A stretch of DNA of 24,735 nucleotides, taken from a virus. This document shows, piece by piece, positions 11,967 to 19,214 of the stretch (positions are counted from its first letter, which is position 1; every line of letters starts with the position of its first letter). Below the pieces are notes generated by a model that was given only the letters and a program-made list of their open reading frames with translations, searched no databases and was not told the DNA's origin. The stretch lies in IMG/VR virus record IMGVR_UViG_3300045885_000285, positions 1-24,735 of that record; one strand, written 5' to 3'. Both the position numbers and the translations under genes were made by a program.

Positions 11967-12401
11967 ATGCGCAACCTGCTCTTGGGGCTCGTGCTCCTGC
12001 TCGGTGCCTGCGCCTCGGTCCCGATGGCGACGCCCGGCGAGGACGCCGCCGGCAAGCGGTTCGAGGCGCCGCCACCAGGCCGAAGCAATCTCTATGTCTA
12101 TCGATTTGGTGGCGTCGGCGCCGCCACGGCGATCGACACGACGCTTGGCCCGCGGGCGTTGGGATCCCTGGGCCCCAGCACCTGGCTCCTGGTCACGCTC
12201 GAGCCCGGCACCTACGACGTCCGCTGCAACGCGGAGAATTCCGCATCTACGACCGTGCAGCTTGCTGCCGGCGAGACACGCTATGTCGAGGTCTCGGTCC
12301 GGATAGGTTTCACGAGGGCTCGTTGCGCGATCGCCGAGGCGACGCCGGAAGCCGGGCGGGTGGCGGTGATGTCCGGCAGCCGCGCGGCCGACATTCGATA
12401 G
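11967..12401 (+). CDS. DUF2846-like lipoprotein, probable moron
   Basis: The protein has 144 residues. Residues 1-15 are a lipoprotein signal peptide ending in the lipobox LLGAC, with C15 as the lipid-bearing Cys. The mature part follows the DUF2846 rhythm: SNLYVYRFGG, VTLEPGTYDVRC, then STTVQLAAGETRYVEVSVRI. The ATG at 11967 is preceded by GAGGGG. It is the only plus-strand gene between int and the right edge, and it is isolated between the integrase and lysis genes. Independently transcribed insertions of this kind (morons) are often expressed in the lysogen and change the cell surface or block superinfection. That role is inference. Confidence 0.82.
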   Translation: MRNLLLGLVLLLGACASVPMATPGEDAAGKRFEAPPPGRSNLYVYRFGGVGAATAIDTTLGPRALGSLGPSTWLLVTLEPGTYDVRCNAENSASTTVQLAAGETRYVEVSVRIGFTRARCAIAEATPEAGRVAVMSGSRAADIR

Positions 12402-12414
12402 GTCTCGGCACACG

Positions 12415-12448
12415 AAAAAGCCCGCCACCCCGTGAAGGGCGGCGGGCT
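12415..12448 (-). terminator. Intrinsic terminator of the late (tail/lysis) operon
   Basis: On the minus strand the stem arms AGCCCGCC (12448-12441) and GGCGGGCT (12426-12419) are perfect complements. The strand then continues into TTTTT (five T, overlapping the end of the stem). It lies 13 bases after the holin-like gene's stop. On the plus strand the stem has no T-tract, but it could still slow transcription leaving the convergent lipoprotein gene. Confidence 0.82.
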
Positions 12449-12460
12449 GCCCGCGGCCAA

Positions 12461-12631
12461 TTAGACCCACCCTGCTCGGTGCGCGATCGCCACGATGGCG
12501 ACGATGATCAGCACCACGATCAGGATCTCTTTCATGTGCGGCGGCGATGGCGGCAATGGCAGGTACCAGACCAGCCACATGGCGAGCACCAGCACGACGA
12601 TGACCAGCAGGGCGAACATCAGGGCAGTCAT
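12461..12631 (-). CDS. Holin-like small two-TM protein
   Basis: The 56-residue protein has two hydrophobic segments: about residues 3-22 (ALMFALLVIVVLVLAMWLVW) and about 35-50 (EILIVVLIIVAIVAIA). A Pro-rich turn (LPLPPSPPH) separates them, and the C-terminus is short with His and Arg. A strong GGGAGGGAGGG ribosome-binding region precedes the ATG. Size, topology and position right after the endolysin gene fit a class II holin, which forms the membrane lesion that triggers lysis. It could instead be an anti-holin or an unrelated membrane protein. It is the last gene before the late terminator. Confidence 0.75.
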   Translation of the reverse strand: MTALMFALLVIVVLVLAMWLVWYLPLPPSPPHMKEILIVVLIIVAIVAIAHRAGWV

Positions 12632-12646
12632 TGGTCCCTCCCTCCC

Positions 12647-13348
12647 TCACTCAGGCGGCGTCAGCGCCTGCATGAACACGGCATGGTAGCCGGCGATGTC
12701 GTCGGCATGGTCGACGCCGTTGACGATGCGCCGCGCATTGTAGGCGTCGTCGGTGGTGTCGTTGAAGTAGTCCGCCAGTTTCACGCCCGTGAACGTGCCG
12801 CGCACCATGCCCTCGAACATGATCGGCGCGGCATGCACCGGGTTAAGCGCGAGGTCCGGGTTCCTCACCAGCGGGATGCCGAGGATGCCCTGCATCTTCT
12901 GGTAGTTATCCTTCCAGGTGAGCTGCACGAAGCCGCGACCGTAGTAGGTCTCGCCTGTCTCGGGGTCCGGCACGCCGTACTCGTGGCCCGCGCCATGTCC
13001 GTACTCCGCGATCGGCCACATGGTGTGCGCCGTCTCCCATTTCGTCGTCGCCAGCGGGTATGCCAGCCAGCGCAGGTCGTCCCATGCCGACTGCCGTTCC
13101 CAGTAGTCGAGGATGATGTTCATCCCGTCGACCTGCTGCTGCGTGAGCCGGCCGCCGAACAGGCCGGCCCGCACGGTGTCGAAGAAGTGCTTGCGGTCGA
13201 TCGGCTCTTCCGGTGAAGGCAGCGGACCAGGCTGCAGGAAGATCAGCGTAGCCGTAGCCATGTCCTGGTTCTTCGCCTCGAGGTCGATGGCGCCGCCGGC
13301 AATGCCCTCCAGCCATTCCTTCACCTGTTCCCGGGTGTAGACGGTCAT
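12647..13348 (-). CDS. Endolysin, GH19 chitinase/lysozyme type
   Basis: The 233-residue protein has features of glycoside-hydrolase-19-like phage endolysins. They include LFGGRLTQQQVDGMNIIL (about 63-80), then LATTKWETAHTMWPI with the likely catalytic E105, then YYGRGFVQLTWKDNY (135-149), and ARRIVNG (205-211) near the end. It should cut the sugar backbone of peptidoglycan. I see no signal peptide, so export would depend on the adjacent holin. The ATG overlaps the previous gene's TGA (ATGA), and the holin-like gene follows after 15 bases. No Rz/Rz1 spanin pair is evident nearby. Confidence 0.9.
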   Translation of the reverse strand: MTVYTREQVKEWLEGIAGGAIDLEAKNQDMATATLIFLQPGPLPSPEEPIDRKHFFDTVRAGLFGGRLTQQQVDGMNIILDYWERQSAWDDLRWLAYPLATTKWETAHTMWPIAEYGHGAGHEYGVPDPETGETYYGRGFVQLTWKDNYQKMQGILGIPLVRNPDLALNPVHAAPIMFEGMVRGTFTGVKLADYFNDTTDDAYNARRIVNGVDHADDIAGYHAVFMQALTPPE

Positions 13349-13569
13349 CGCTTGCCCCCGTTGATGGCCTCGATGCGCCTGCGGATGCTGTCGCAGTCCT
13401 CGACCACCGACACGAACTTCCCGTCGGTCAGGCTGATCACGCAGCGGATGCCGGGCGCCACCAGGTCGCTCGGCCTGCCCTGCTCGGCTTCCCGGCTGGG
13501 GTGCAGCCTGGTGACCTGCGCCGGGTTGATGGCGACGTGGATGCCGTCGACCGTGGTCACGACCAGCAT
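13345..13569 (-). CDS. Small FlbD-like protein between spike and endolysin genes
   Basis: This 74-residue protein is read from the ATG at 13569. A GTG at 13596 overlapping the upstream TGA would add nine residues and is an equally possible start. The pattern MLVVTTVDGIHVAINPAQVT, then CVISLTDGKFVSVVEDCDSI resembles the fold pattern of the FlbD family of small proteins (β-strands, 'NP..I', 'L.dGk...V.e'). The role of such proteins in phages is unknown. It is cotranscribed with the lysis genes. Confidence 0.7.
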   Translation of the reverse strand: MLVVTTVDGIHVAINPAQVTRLHPSREAEQGRPSDLVAPGIRCVISLTDGKFVSVVEDCDSIRRRIEAINGGKR

Positions 13570-13592
13570 GACGATACCGGCAGCGAGATCGA

Positions 13593-15002
13593 TCACGGCG
13601 TTGCCAACGTGACGACGGTGCCGCTCGAGTGCTTGGCCTTCAGCTTGTTCGAATCTCCGGAGTCGACGTAGAGCACCCATTGACCGGAGATCGAAGGGTT
13701 GGATGGCGCCGTTGCCGGGCTCAGGTACTGGGTCCGCTGCTTGTAGGACGACGCCGTCGGGTAGATCACGCCGTCGTTCTCTTCGCGCTCGTCGTCCGTC
13801 GCGTTGTCAGCGTAGGTCGCGCCGGCGGTATAGATGATCGAGCCCTTCCCCACCGATCTCGCGCCATAGTCGCATCCGGCCATGGTGGCGCCGGGCACCG
13901 CAAGGTGGCCCGCCTCATCGGTACGCGCGGCCGCGTCGACGCACTCGAGCAGGATGGCGTCATCGAAGTCGCCGCGCGAGTTGCTCGCGACATAGAGGGC
14001 GTTCTGGCCGCAGCCCGACCCGTTGAACCCGACCGTGCCGGCGCCGGTCGACCCGAACTGCAGGGTCAGCGAGTGCGAGGCGTGGTGCGTCGATTTCACC
14101 CGCACCAGGTTGAGGCTGGCACCGTTGCCGCCGATGATGCCCGCGCCGCCGCAGCCTGAGACGAACGTGTCGCTGATGTTGCCTCGGGCACCGTGGATCA
14201 GGTTGATGCCAGCTTCGGCGAAGTTCGCGATGCCGAGCCGGTGCGAGGTCTTCTGCGCCAGCTTGATGTTGGCGCCCTCGATCCCGCGGATGCCGTAGAC
14301 GTCGGTCCCGGCGCCGTCACCGGCGATGGCCATGCGGCGAAGCGCGCCGCTCTCGTAGTTGGAATCGAAGCCGGTCATGCCCTCGAAGCGGATGATGGTC
14401 TTGGGAAACGTGATGTCTCCGTCGCTGATGCCGGCGAGGCTGGGCAGCGTCTTGGCCGCCTTGCACCGGAGGTTCACCGTGCTCGACGTCTTCGACAGGA
14501 TCTCGAGGACCCCCTCGATCGCCTTCCCGCGGCCGCTGCCGTCCACGACGTTCACGACGAAGCCGAAAGACCCCGCCGTAGCGTTGGTCGTGCTTGAGAC
14601 GCCGGTGAGCTGGATCTCGTGGTTGCCCGCCGAGTTGGAAATGATCGAGACGCCCGTGAACGAGCTCGTGGTCATCGCCGCACCGTCGATCGCCACGCCA
14701 CGCCGCGGCATGTAGAGCGTCGTCGGTGACGTCCAGTCCATGTCCGGCAGGATCACCGTGAGCGGCGACTCGCCGTCGACGCCGGAGTAGGGCGCCGCGG
14801 ACTCGAAATTCTTCAAGAGCGGCAGGATCGCCTGTGCGTCCGAACTGTCGCTGATCGACATCGTGGTGATTTCCGCCGGCACGGTCACTTTCAGCCCGGC
14901 GACCAGCTGGGCCCGGAATATGCTGGGCACGCCATAGTCCGGCATGATGCCGACCTCGCGGCGCACCTGGTCCCGTTTCAATCCCACCCATGAGGAAGAC
15001 AT
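13593..15002 (-). CDS. Tail spike/fibre with pectate-lyase-like β-helix
   Basis: The protein has 469 residues. After a roughly 50-residue N-terminal part it shows SSDAQAILPLLKNF and LTVILPDMDW, the opening pattern of pectate-lyase-3-type β-helix proteins. Short Gly/Asn/Val-rich turns follow, repeating through about residue 400 (for example GIRGIEGANIKLAQ, ARGNISDTFVSGCGGAGIIG). The C-terminus carries GQWVLYVDSGDSNKLKAKHS, a motif often seen at the ends of phage fibres. It probably binds, and may degrade, a surface polysaccharide. No catalytic acids can be assigned with confidence. It is the distal gene of the fibre cluster, 3 bases after the SGNH protein. Confidence 0.82.
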   Translation of the reverse strand: MSSSWVGLKRDQVRREVGIMPDYGVPSIFRAQLVAGLKVTVPAEITTMSISDSSDAQAILPLLKNFESAAPYSGVDGESPLTVILPDMDWTSPTTLYMPRRGVAIDGAAMTTSSFTGVSIISNSAGNHEIQLTGVSSTTNATAGSFGFVVNVVDGSGRGKAIEGVLEILSKTSSTVNLRCKAAKTLPSLAGISDGDITFPKTIIRFEGMTGFDSNYESGALRRMAIAGDGAGTDVYGIRGIEGANIKLAQKTSHRLGIANFAEAGINLIHGARGNISDTFVSGCGGAGIIGGNGASLNLVRVKSTHHASHSLTLQFGSTGAGTVGFNGSGCGQNALYVASNSRGDFDDAILLECVDAAARTDEAGHLAVPGATMAGCDYGARSVGKGSIIYTAGATYADNATDDEREENDGVIYPTASSYKQRTQYLSPATAPSNPSISGQWVLYVDSGDSNKLKAKHSSGTVVTLATP

Positions 15003-15005
15003 GGA

Positions 15006-17363
15006 TCAGGCCATCGCCAGCAGGGCCGCCTTGATGCGCGGCGCGAGGTCGTCGGCGAGCTGCTGGTGACCGAGGTTCGTCGGGTGGATGTTGCCGCCGC
15101 CCACCTTGTCGTAGTCGACGCCCTCCATCGACAGGTAGGCGATATAGGGATCGGCCATGGCGGCGACCGCTGCCTGCAGGCCGTCGTCCACCGCCCGCCA
15201 GTTGGGACTCACCGCCGACGGGAAGAAGCGGTCCCATGGCCCCGGCAGGATGATCGGCGCCCATGGCAGGTTGCGCCGCACGCGCTGCAGCAGCGGCAGG
15301 ATGATCGCGGTCCACTCGGCCGCGGTCTTCGTCATGTTCGCGTCATTGACGCCCAGGGCTATCACCGCCGCGCGCGCGAAGGTGAGCGCGGTGATGCCCA
15401 GCCCGGTCGGCGGATCGCCGTTGCGCAGGCTCAGGTCGGAATCGGTAACGTCGGGCTCGCCCTGGTCGAAATTGAAAACCGTTCCGTTGGAGGTCGACTC
15501 CCAGCCGCCGCCGACGTTGCCGGCGAACTGTCCCCGGGGCAGGCCCAGCCGATCGGCGGTCAGGATGTTGAACGCGTTGTAACGCTGGTTGGCGCCGGTG
15601 CCCGACCCGAAACTGTCGGAACGCCAGGCTACGCGGATGAACGGGGCATCCGGCACTGGTTCGATGATGCCGTCCGATGGAACCCAAAATCCCTTGAAGG
15701 CGATGCCCGACGGCAGCTCGACGGAGATCTCGCGCTCGGCTGAAACTCCAAAATCAATTTCGATGGTCTTGTCGCTGTGCGTGTCGCCGCCCAGCAGATG
15801 ACCGTCGACGTCGATATACTTGCCGACCCCGTCGGCGACCGGCCGCACGATGATCCTCACCCTCGACGTGTCAAGCGCGGTGACGTGAATGGCCAGCTTG
15901 TCTGCCGTGATGATCGCGGACGCACGGAACGACGTCGCCTGGTCGTACAATTGCGTCGGGTTGTCGACGTCGGCATAGCCCAGGATGCCGTCGGTCGCCG
16001 TCGCCTGGCCCGCCTCGATTTTGATCCAGCCCGACCGCAGCGCGATCAAGGCGCGTTCGCCCACGACGTCGGCCGACTGGCTGAACCCATGCCCCGGCAA
16101 CGGGTCCCCGTCATATATCAGCATGGTCGGCGTCGGCGAGAATTCCGGTTCCTGGTCGGGTGTGCTGGACGGTGCCGCGGCGATCACCGCGTTGATGATC
16201 GCAAGGTTCTCCTCGATCAGCAGCGGAGTGCGGCCCAGCCACTGCCAGTCGGGATGCAGCAGGTCCCAGTTGTCCGGGCCAAGCAGCTCGGCCGCGATGC
16301 GCGCGTCCTCTTCCCGCGAGGTCTCGCCGTTGACGAACAGCAAACGCTTGAAATAGGCCTTGGCATTGCGGTTCCCGGTGAAGGCCTCCCCGACCAGCAG
16401 TGACGTCGATGCCGTGTCGATCGGCCCGCTCTCGGAGGCAAGGTGCTTGCCGTTGAGGACGACCTCGATCAGGTTCCCGTCGATGAATTTTCCCTGCACG
16501 ACGCAGAGACCGATCGCCGATCCGTCCTCCGAGGCGACGTCAGCGCTTGTCGCCGCCTGCGGCGTATGGCTGCTGCCATTGATTCTCAACAACCGCGAAT
16601 TGCTCGATGACCCGAGGCTGACGAAGTTCCTGACTGCCAGGTCCAGCCCCAGCTGGATGCCGAACCATATGATCGATCCGGTGTCGGCGCCCACTGCAAT
16701 GGGCCCGACCGATGCGGCCGACATCTCGCTGTTCTCACCGTCGAAGAAGGTCCCCTTGCCGTCGACCAGGGTCGGTTGGGCGGCGCCCGCCGCCGTCAGG
16801 ACCAGCGTGCCGTTCTTGCCGACCGCTGACGAGACGACGCCTCCGCTCTCGACCAGCCACAAGCTGGTCTGGAAGTCGAACTCCTCGACCAGCCGCTCGC
16901 CGATGTGCGTGGCTATCGTCCAGCCGTCCTTGCGGTGATCGATGACGTGGTTGCGCAGCCGCAGGACACCGCCGCCCCAGACCAGCGAGAAGCGGCCCGG
17001 CACGTCGCAGATCAGCCTGTCCTTCAGGGTGTCCGATCCGTCGTCGATCTGGGTCCCGTTGCCGTCGACCGTGAAGGCGTTGTTGGCCCACGTCCCTTTG
17101 AGGTCGTTGAAGAAGAACTCGTCGCCGTCGACCAGCGTCTCGGGGACCAGCGCGGTGAAGGGCTTGGAAGAGGTGTCGATGTCGAGGCGATCGAAGGCCA
17201 CGAGCTGCACGAAGCCGGTCTCGGTCCCGCGGTTCGCGCCGGTGGCGGCATCGACGAACGCGCGCGCGTCGGATTTCAGTGGCCAATGGGTGCCGCTCGA
17301 GGAATCCCCCTCGGTTTCGTAGTCGCGCCAGGTCGTGTCGCCGAGGGTCTTGACGTTCACCAT
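15006..17363 (-). CDS. Large tail fibre with LamG-like domain and C-terminal SGNH hydrolase
   Basis: This 785-residue protein is read from the ATG at 17363, which overlaps the upstream TGA; the open frame extends to 18131 but that part lies inside the next gene. Residues 1-140 are homologous to the whole 138-residue protein encoded at 18782-19198. About 145-400 form a β-rich concanavalin/LamG-like region. Residues 580-785 carry SGNH-hydrolase blocks: S584 in WRSDSFGSG, G in VGGGWES, N673 in ALGVNDAN and H760 in NIHPTNLGH. The usual Asp three residues before the His is replaced by Gly. It probably deacetylates surface polysaccharide during adsorption. Confidence 0.85.
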   Translation of the reverse strand: MVNVKTLGDTTWRDYETEGDSSSGTHWPLKSDARAFVDAATGANRGTETGFVQLVAFDRLDIDTSSKPFTALVPETLVDGDEFFFNDLKGTWANNAFTVDGNGTQIDDGSDTLKDRLICDVPGRFSLVWGGGVLRLRNHVIDHRKDGWTIATHIGERLVEEFDFQTSLWLVESGGVVSSAVGKNGTLVLTAAGAAQPTLVDGKGTFFDGENSEMSAASVGPIAVGADTGSIIWFGIQLGLDLAVRNFVSLGSSSNSRLLRINGSSHTPQAATSADVASEDGSAIGLCVVQGKFIDGNLIEVVLNGKHLASESGPIDTASTSLLVGEAFTGNRNAKAYFKRLLFVNGETSREEDARIAAELLGPDNWDLLHPDWQWLGRTPLLIEENLAIINAVIAAAPSSTPDQEPEFSPTPTMLIYDGDPLPGHGFSQSADVVGERALIALRSGWIKIEAGQATATDGILGYADVDNPTQLYDQATSFRASAIITADKLAIHVTALDTSRVRIIVRPVADGVGKYIDVDGHLLGGDTHSDKTIEIDFGVSAEREISVELPSGIAFKGFWVPSDGIIEPVPDAPFIRVAWRSDSFGSGTGANQRYNAFNILTADRLGLPRGQFAGNVGGGWESTSNGTVFNFDQGEPDVTDSDLSLRNGDPPTGLGITALTFARAAVIALGVNDANMTKTAAEWTAIILPLLQRVRRNLPWAPIILPGPWDRFFPSAVSPNWRAVDDGLQAAVAAMADPYIAYLSMEGVDYDKVGGGNIHPTNLGHQQLADDLAPRIKAALLAMA

Positions 17364-18169
17364 CAGGGCCTCCCGGCAAAGAACTTGTGGTCGGCCGGCA
17401 GGAGCAGCGTATTGCTGCCGTTGTGCCCGGCGTCCCACGCCAGCCAGCCCTCGAGGCGCACCCTGTCGCGCAGCGTCAAGAGCCCGGTCCACAGGAAGTG
17501 CCTGGCGGTCGCGTCGACGAAGAGGGATGCCGTCGCGCCACAGAAGATGCGCGCGCGCGTCGGCGTGGTGTTTGGCGTCACTGCCACGGCTTCGATGGTC
17601 CGTCCGTTCTGCCGCCCGCCGATGCTGACCCCATCGCAATTGATGCCTACTACGGCTGGCCCGGTCGTGGCAGGAACGGCAGCAAGGGCAGCGGTCGCGG
17701 CTACACCTTCGATGATGCCGCCGTGCCGGGTGTTGGGTGCCGTGCCTGCGCGCCTCACTGTCCTGGCATTCGTCGAAGCCGATGCATTGCCGATCGCCAT
17801 GATCGCGTTGGTGTCGTTGGTCGGATAGTTGACGCTGACCCACATCTCGCCCGGCTCGGCGCCGCTCGGGATCCTCCCGGCCGGGATTGGCGTGGCGTGC
17901 ATCATGTTGGCCACGCCATCGGCGGTCACGCCCGAGCGCGTCACGCCATCGGTCCCCGTGAACCCGGTCGCCGACCAGGTCGGCCGTTCGGCCCCAGAAG
18001 CCGCGAACGACACGTTGCCGATGCGATCGATCCAGTTGGACAGGACGCCCGAGCCGGCATCGGTCATCAGGTGATAGTCGTCGGCGTTCAGCCACATCTT
18101 CAGCGCGTCGCCGAGCTGCGAGGGATGCCACCCCCGCCCAGTCGTCAGGTGCCGAAGGAAGTAGCGCAT
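17363..18169 (-). CDS. LamG/concanavalin-like tail fibre protein
   Basis: This 268-residue β-rich protein has the arrangement of phage LamG-type proteins: LKMWLNADDYHLMTDAGSGV then LSNWIDRIGN near the N-terminus, and LTLRDRVRLEGWLAWDAGHN near the C-terminus. These ends are typical of single-domain concanavalin-like fibre parts that bind carbohydrate. Its TGA overlaps the start of the SGNH fibre gene. It probably sits in the same fibre or acts as an adaptor. Confidence 0.8.
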   Translation of the reverse strand: MRYFLRHLTTGRGWHPSQLGDALKMWLNADDYHLMTDAGSGVLSNWIDRIGNVSFAASGAERPTWSATGFTGTDGVTRSGVTADGVANMMHATPIPAGRIPSGAEPGEMWVSVNYPTNDTNAIMAIGNASASTNARTVRRAGTAPNTRHGGIIEGVAATAALAAVPATTGPAVVGINCDGVSIGGRQNGRTIEAVAVTPNTTPTRARIFCGATASLFVDATARHFLWTGLLTLRDRVRLEGWLAWDAGHNGSNTLLLPADHKFFAGRP

Positions 18170-18172
18170 CGA

Positions 18173-18769
18173 TCAGAAGCCCGCGCTGAAGAGATCGACC
18201 GCGAAGTTGATCCCCGAGGTCGGTGTCCAGGCACCACCCGTGATGAGGTAGCCGAACACGCTGCTCGAGGCCGGGTGGATCTGCTTGTTGATGCCGTTCT
18301 GCTCGATGTAGAGCGTCGAGCCTCGATCGGCGGGCGAGCCGAGATTGATGATGCCGAGGAAGGATGCGCGGTCGCCCGACACCAGGTCGAAGGGATTGTT
18401 GTCGACCAGCGCCGATGGCGGCGTCACCGAGTAGAGCGCGAGCTCGAAGTAGGTCATGCCCGAGATGATCCCGGTGATGTCGATGCGTAGCCGGGACGAC
18501 GTGATCATCACCGGGTCGCCTTCGGAGTTGGCGATGTCGGCGAAGGTCAGCGCGGCGGCACCGGGCGAGCCGGCGTTGTTGATCCCGATCAGGTCGCCCC
18601 CGAGATAGGCCGCGGTGTCCGCCGTGCGGGCGAAGGATACCGACGAACTGAACGCGCGCGTGCGGACGCCCAGCTGGCCCAGCACGTCGACGTTGGCGAC
18701 CTTGGTCGGGTCGACGCCATCGCGGATCGCGGTGAGGCCCAGGACGTCGGACAGGAAACCGTCAGCCAT
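18173..18769 (-). CDS. Tail-associated protein of unknown function
   Basis: The 198-residue β-rich protein (ADGFLSDVLGLTAIRDGVDP near the start, ending in SGINFAVDLFSAGF) has no catalytic motif I recognise. It lies 3 bases upstream of the LamG protein and within the fibre cluster. Its size and composition fit a structural or adaptor part of the fibre. Confidence 0.75.
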   Translation of the reverse strand: MADGFLSDVLGLTAIRDGVDPTKVANVDVLGQLGVRTRAFSSSVSFARTADTAAYLGGDLIGINNAGSPGAAALTFADIANSEGDPVMITSSRLRIDITGIISGMTYFELALYSVTPPSALVDNNPFDLVSGDRASFLGIINLGSPADRGSTLYIEQNGINKQIHPASSSVFGYLITGGAWTPTSGINFAVDLFSAGF

Positions 18770-18781
18770 TGCCCATCTCCC

Positions 18782-19198
18782 TCAGAACACCTTGAGAATT
18801 CCGTCGCCGGAATAGACCACGAGGATGCGCCTCGAGCTGTTGCAGACGAGGTTGTCGATCGTGCCGCCGATGCCGTCATCGAACAGCATCTCGCCGCCGA
18901 AGATCGTGAAGTTGTTGGTCCCCCAGGTGCCGGCGTAGTCGTTGAAGTAGAACTCGTCGCCGGCGCTGAGGTCGTCCTCGTCCGGCAGGGTCGCCAGCAT
19001 GGTTCCCGAGGACGTGTCGACGTTGTAGCGACCGCCCGCCTGGGCCTTGAAATCGTCAGACTTCAGCTCGCCGCGCACCAGCGCATCGACGAAGGCGCGG
19101 ATCTCGGCCTTCGATGGATGGTTGGGCCCGCTCGACGGAACTCCGTCCTCGACGAAGTCGCGCCATGCCGTGTTCCCCAGTGTGCGTGCGCTCGCCAT
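18782..19198 (-). CDS. Small fibre protein, paralogue of the SGNH fibre N-terminus
   Basis: The 138-residue protein matches residues 1-140 of the 785-residue SGNH fibre along its whole length. It has ARTLGNTAWRDFVEDG against VKTLGDTTWRDYETEG, then GDEFYFNDYAGTW against GDEFFFNDLKGTW, and VVYSGDGILKVF against VVYSGDG-like residues in the fibre. GGGA and AAGG lie before the ATG. It is likely a stand-alone tail-attachment or adaptor domain made by duplication. Confidence 0.8.
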   Translation of the reverse strand: MASARTLGNTAWRDFVEDGVPSSGPNHPSKAEIRAFVDALVRGELKSDDFKAQAGGRYNVDTSSGTMLATLPDEDDLSAGDEFYFNDYAGTWGTNNFTIFGGEMLFDDGIGGTIDNLVCNSSRRILVVYSGDGILKVF

Positions 19199-19214
19199 CC
19201 TTCATTCCCTTCCG

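Noticed and set aside
10686-12401. 571-residue plus-strand open frame
   Set aside because: Its first 427 codons are antisense to the integrase or lie in the non-coding region. Only the last 144 residues, from the ATG at 11967, make a proper lipoprotein.
11753-13216. 487-residue plus-strand open frame
   Set aside because: It overlaps the lipoprotein gene in another frame and the endolysin and holin in antisense, and has no domain pattern.
17364-18131. Extended N-terminus of the SGNH fibre frame
   Set aside because: It is a shifted frame of the LamG-like gene. The ATG at 17363 is coupled to that gene's stop and begins a domain with a paralogue in the window.
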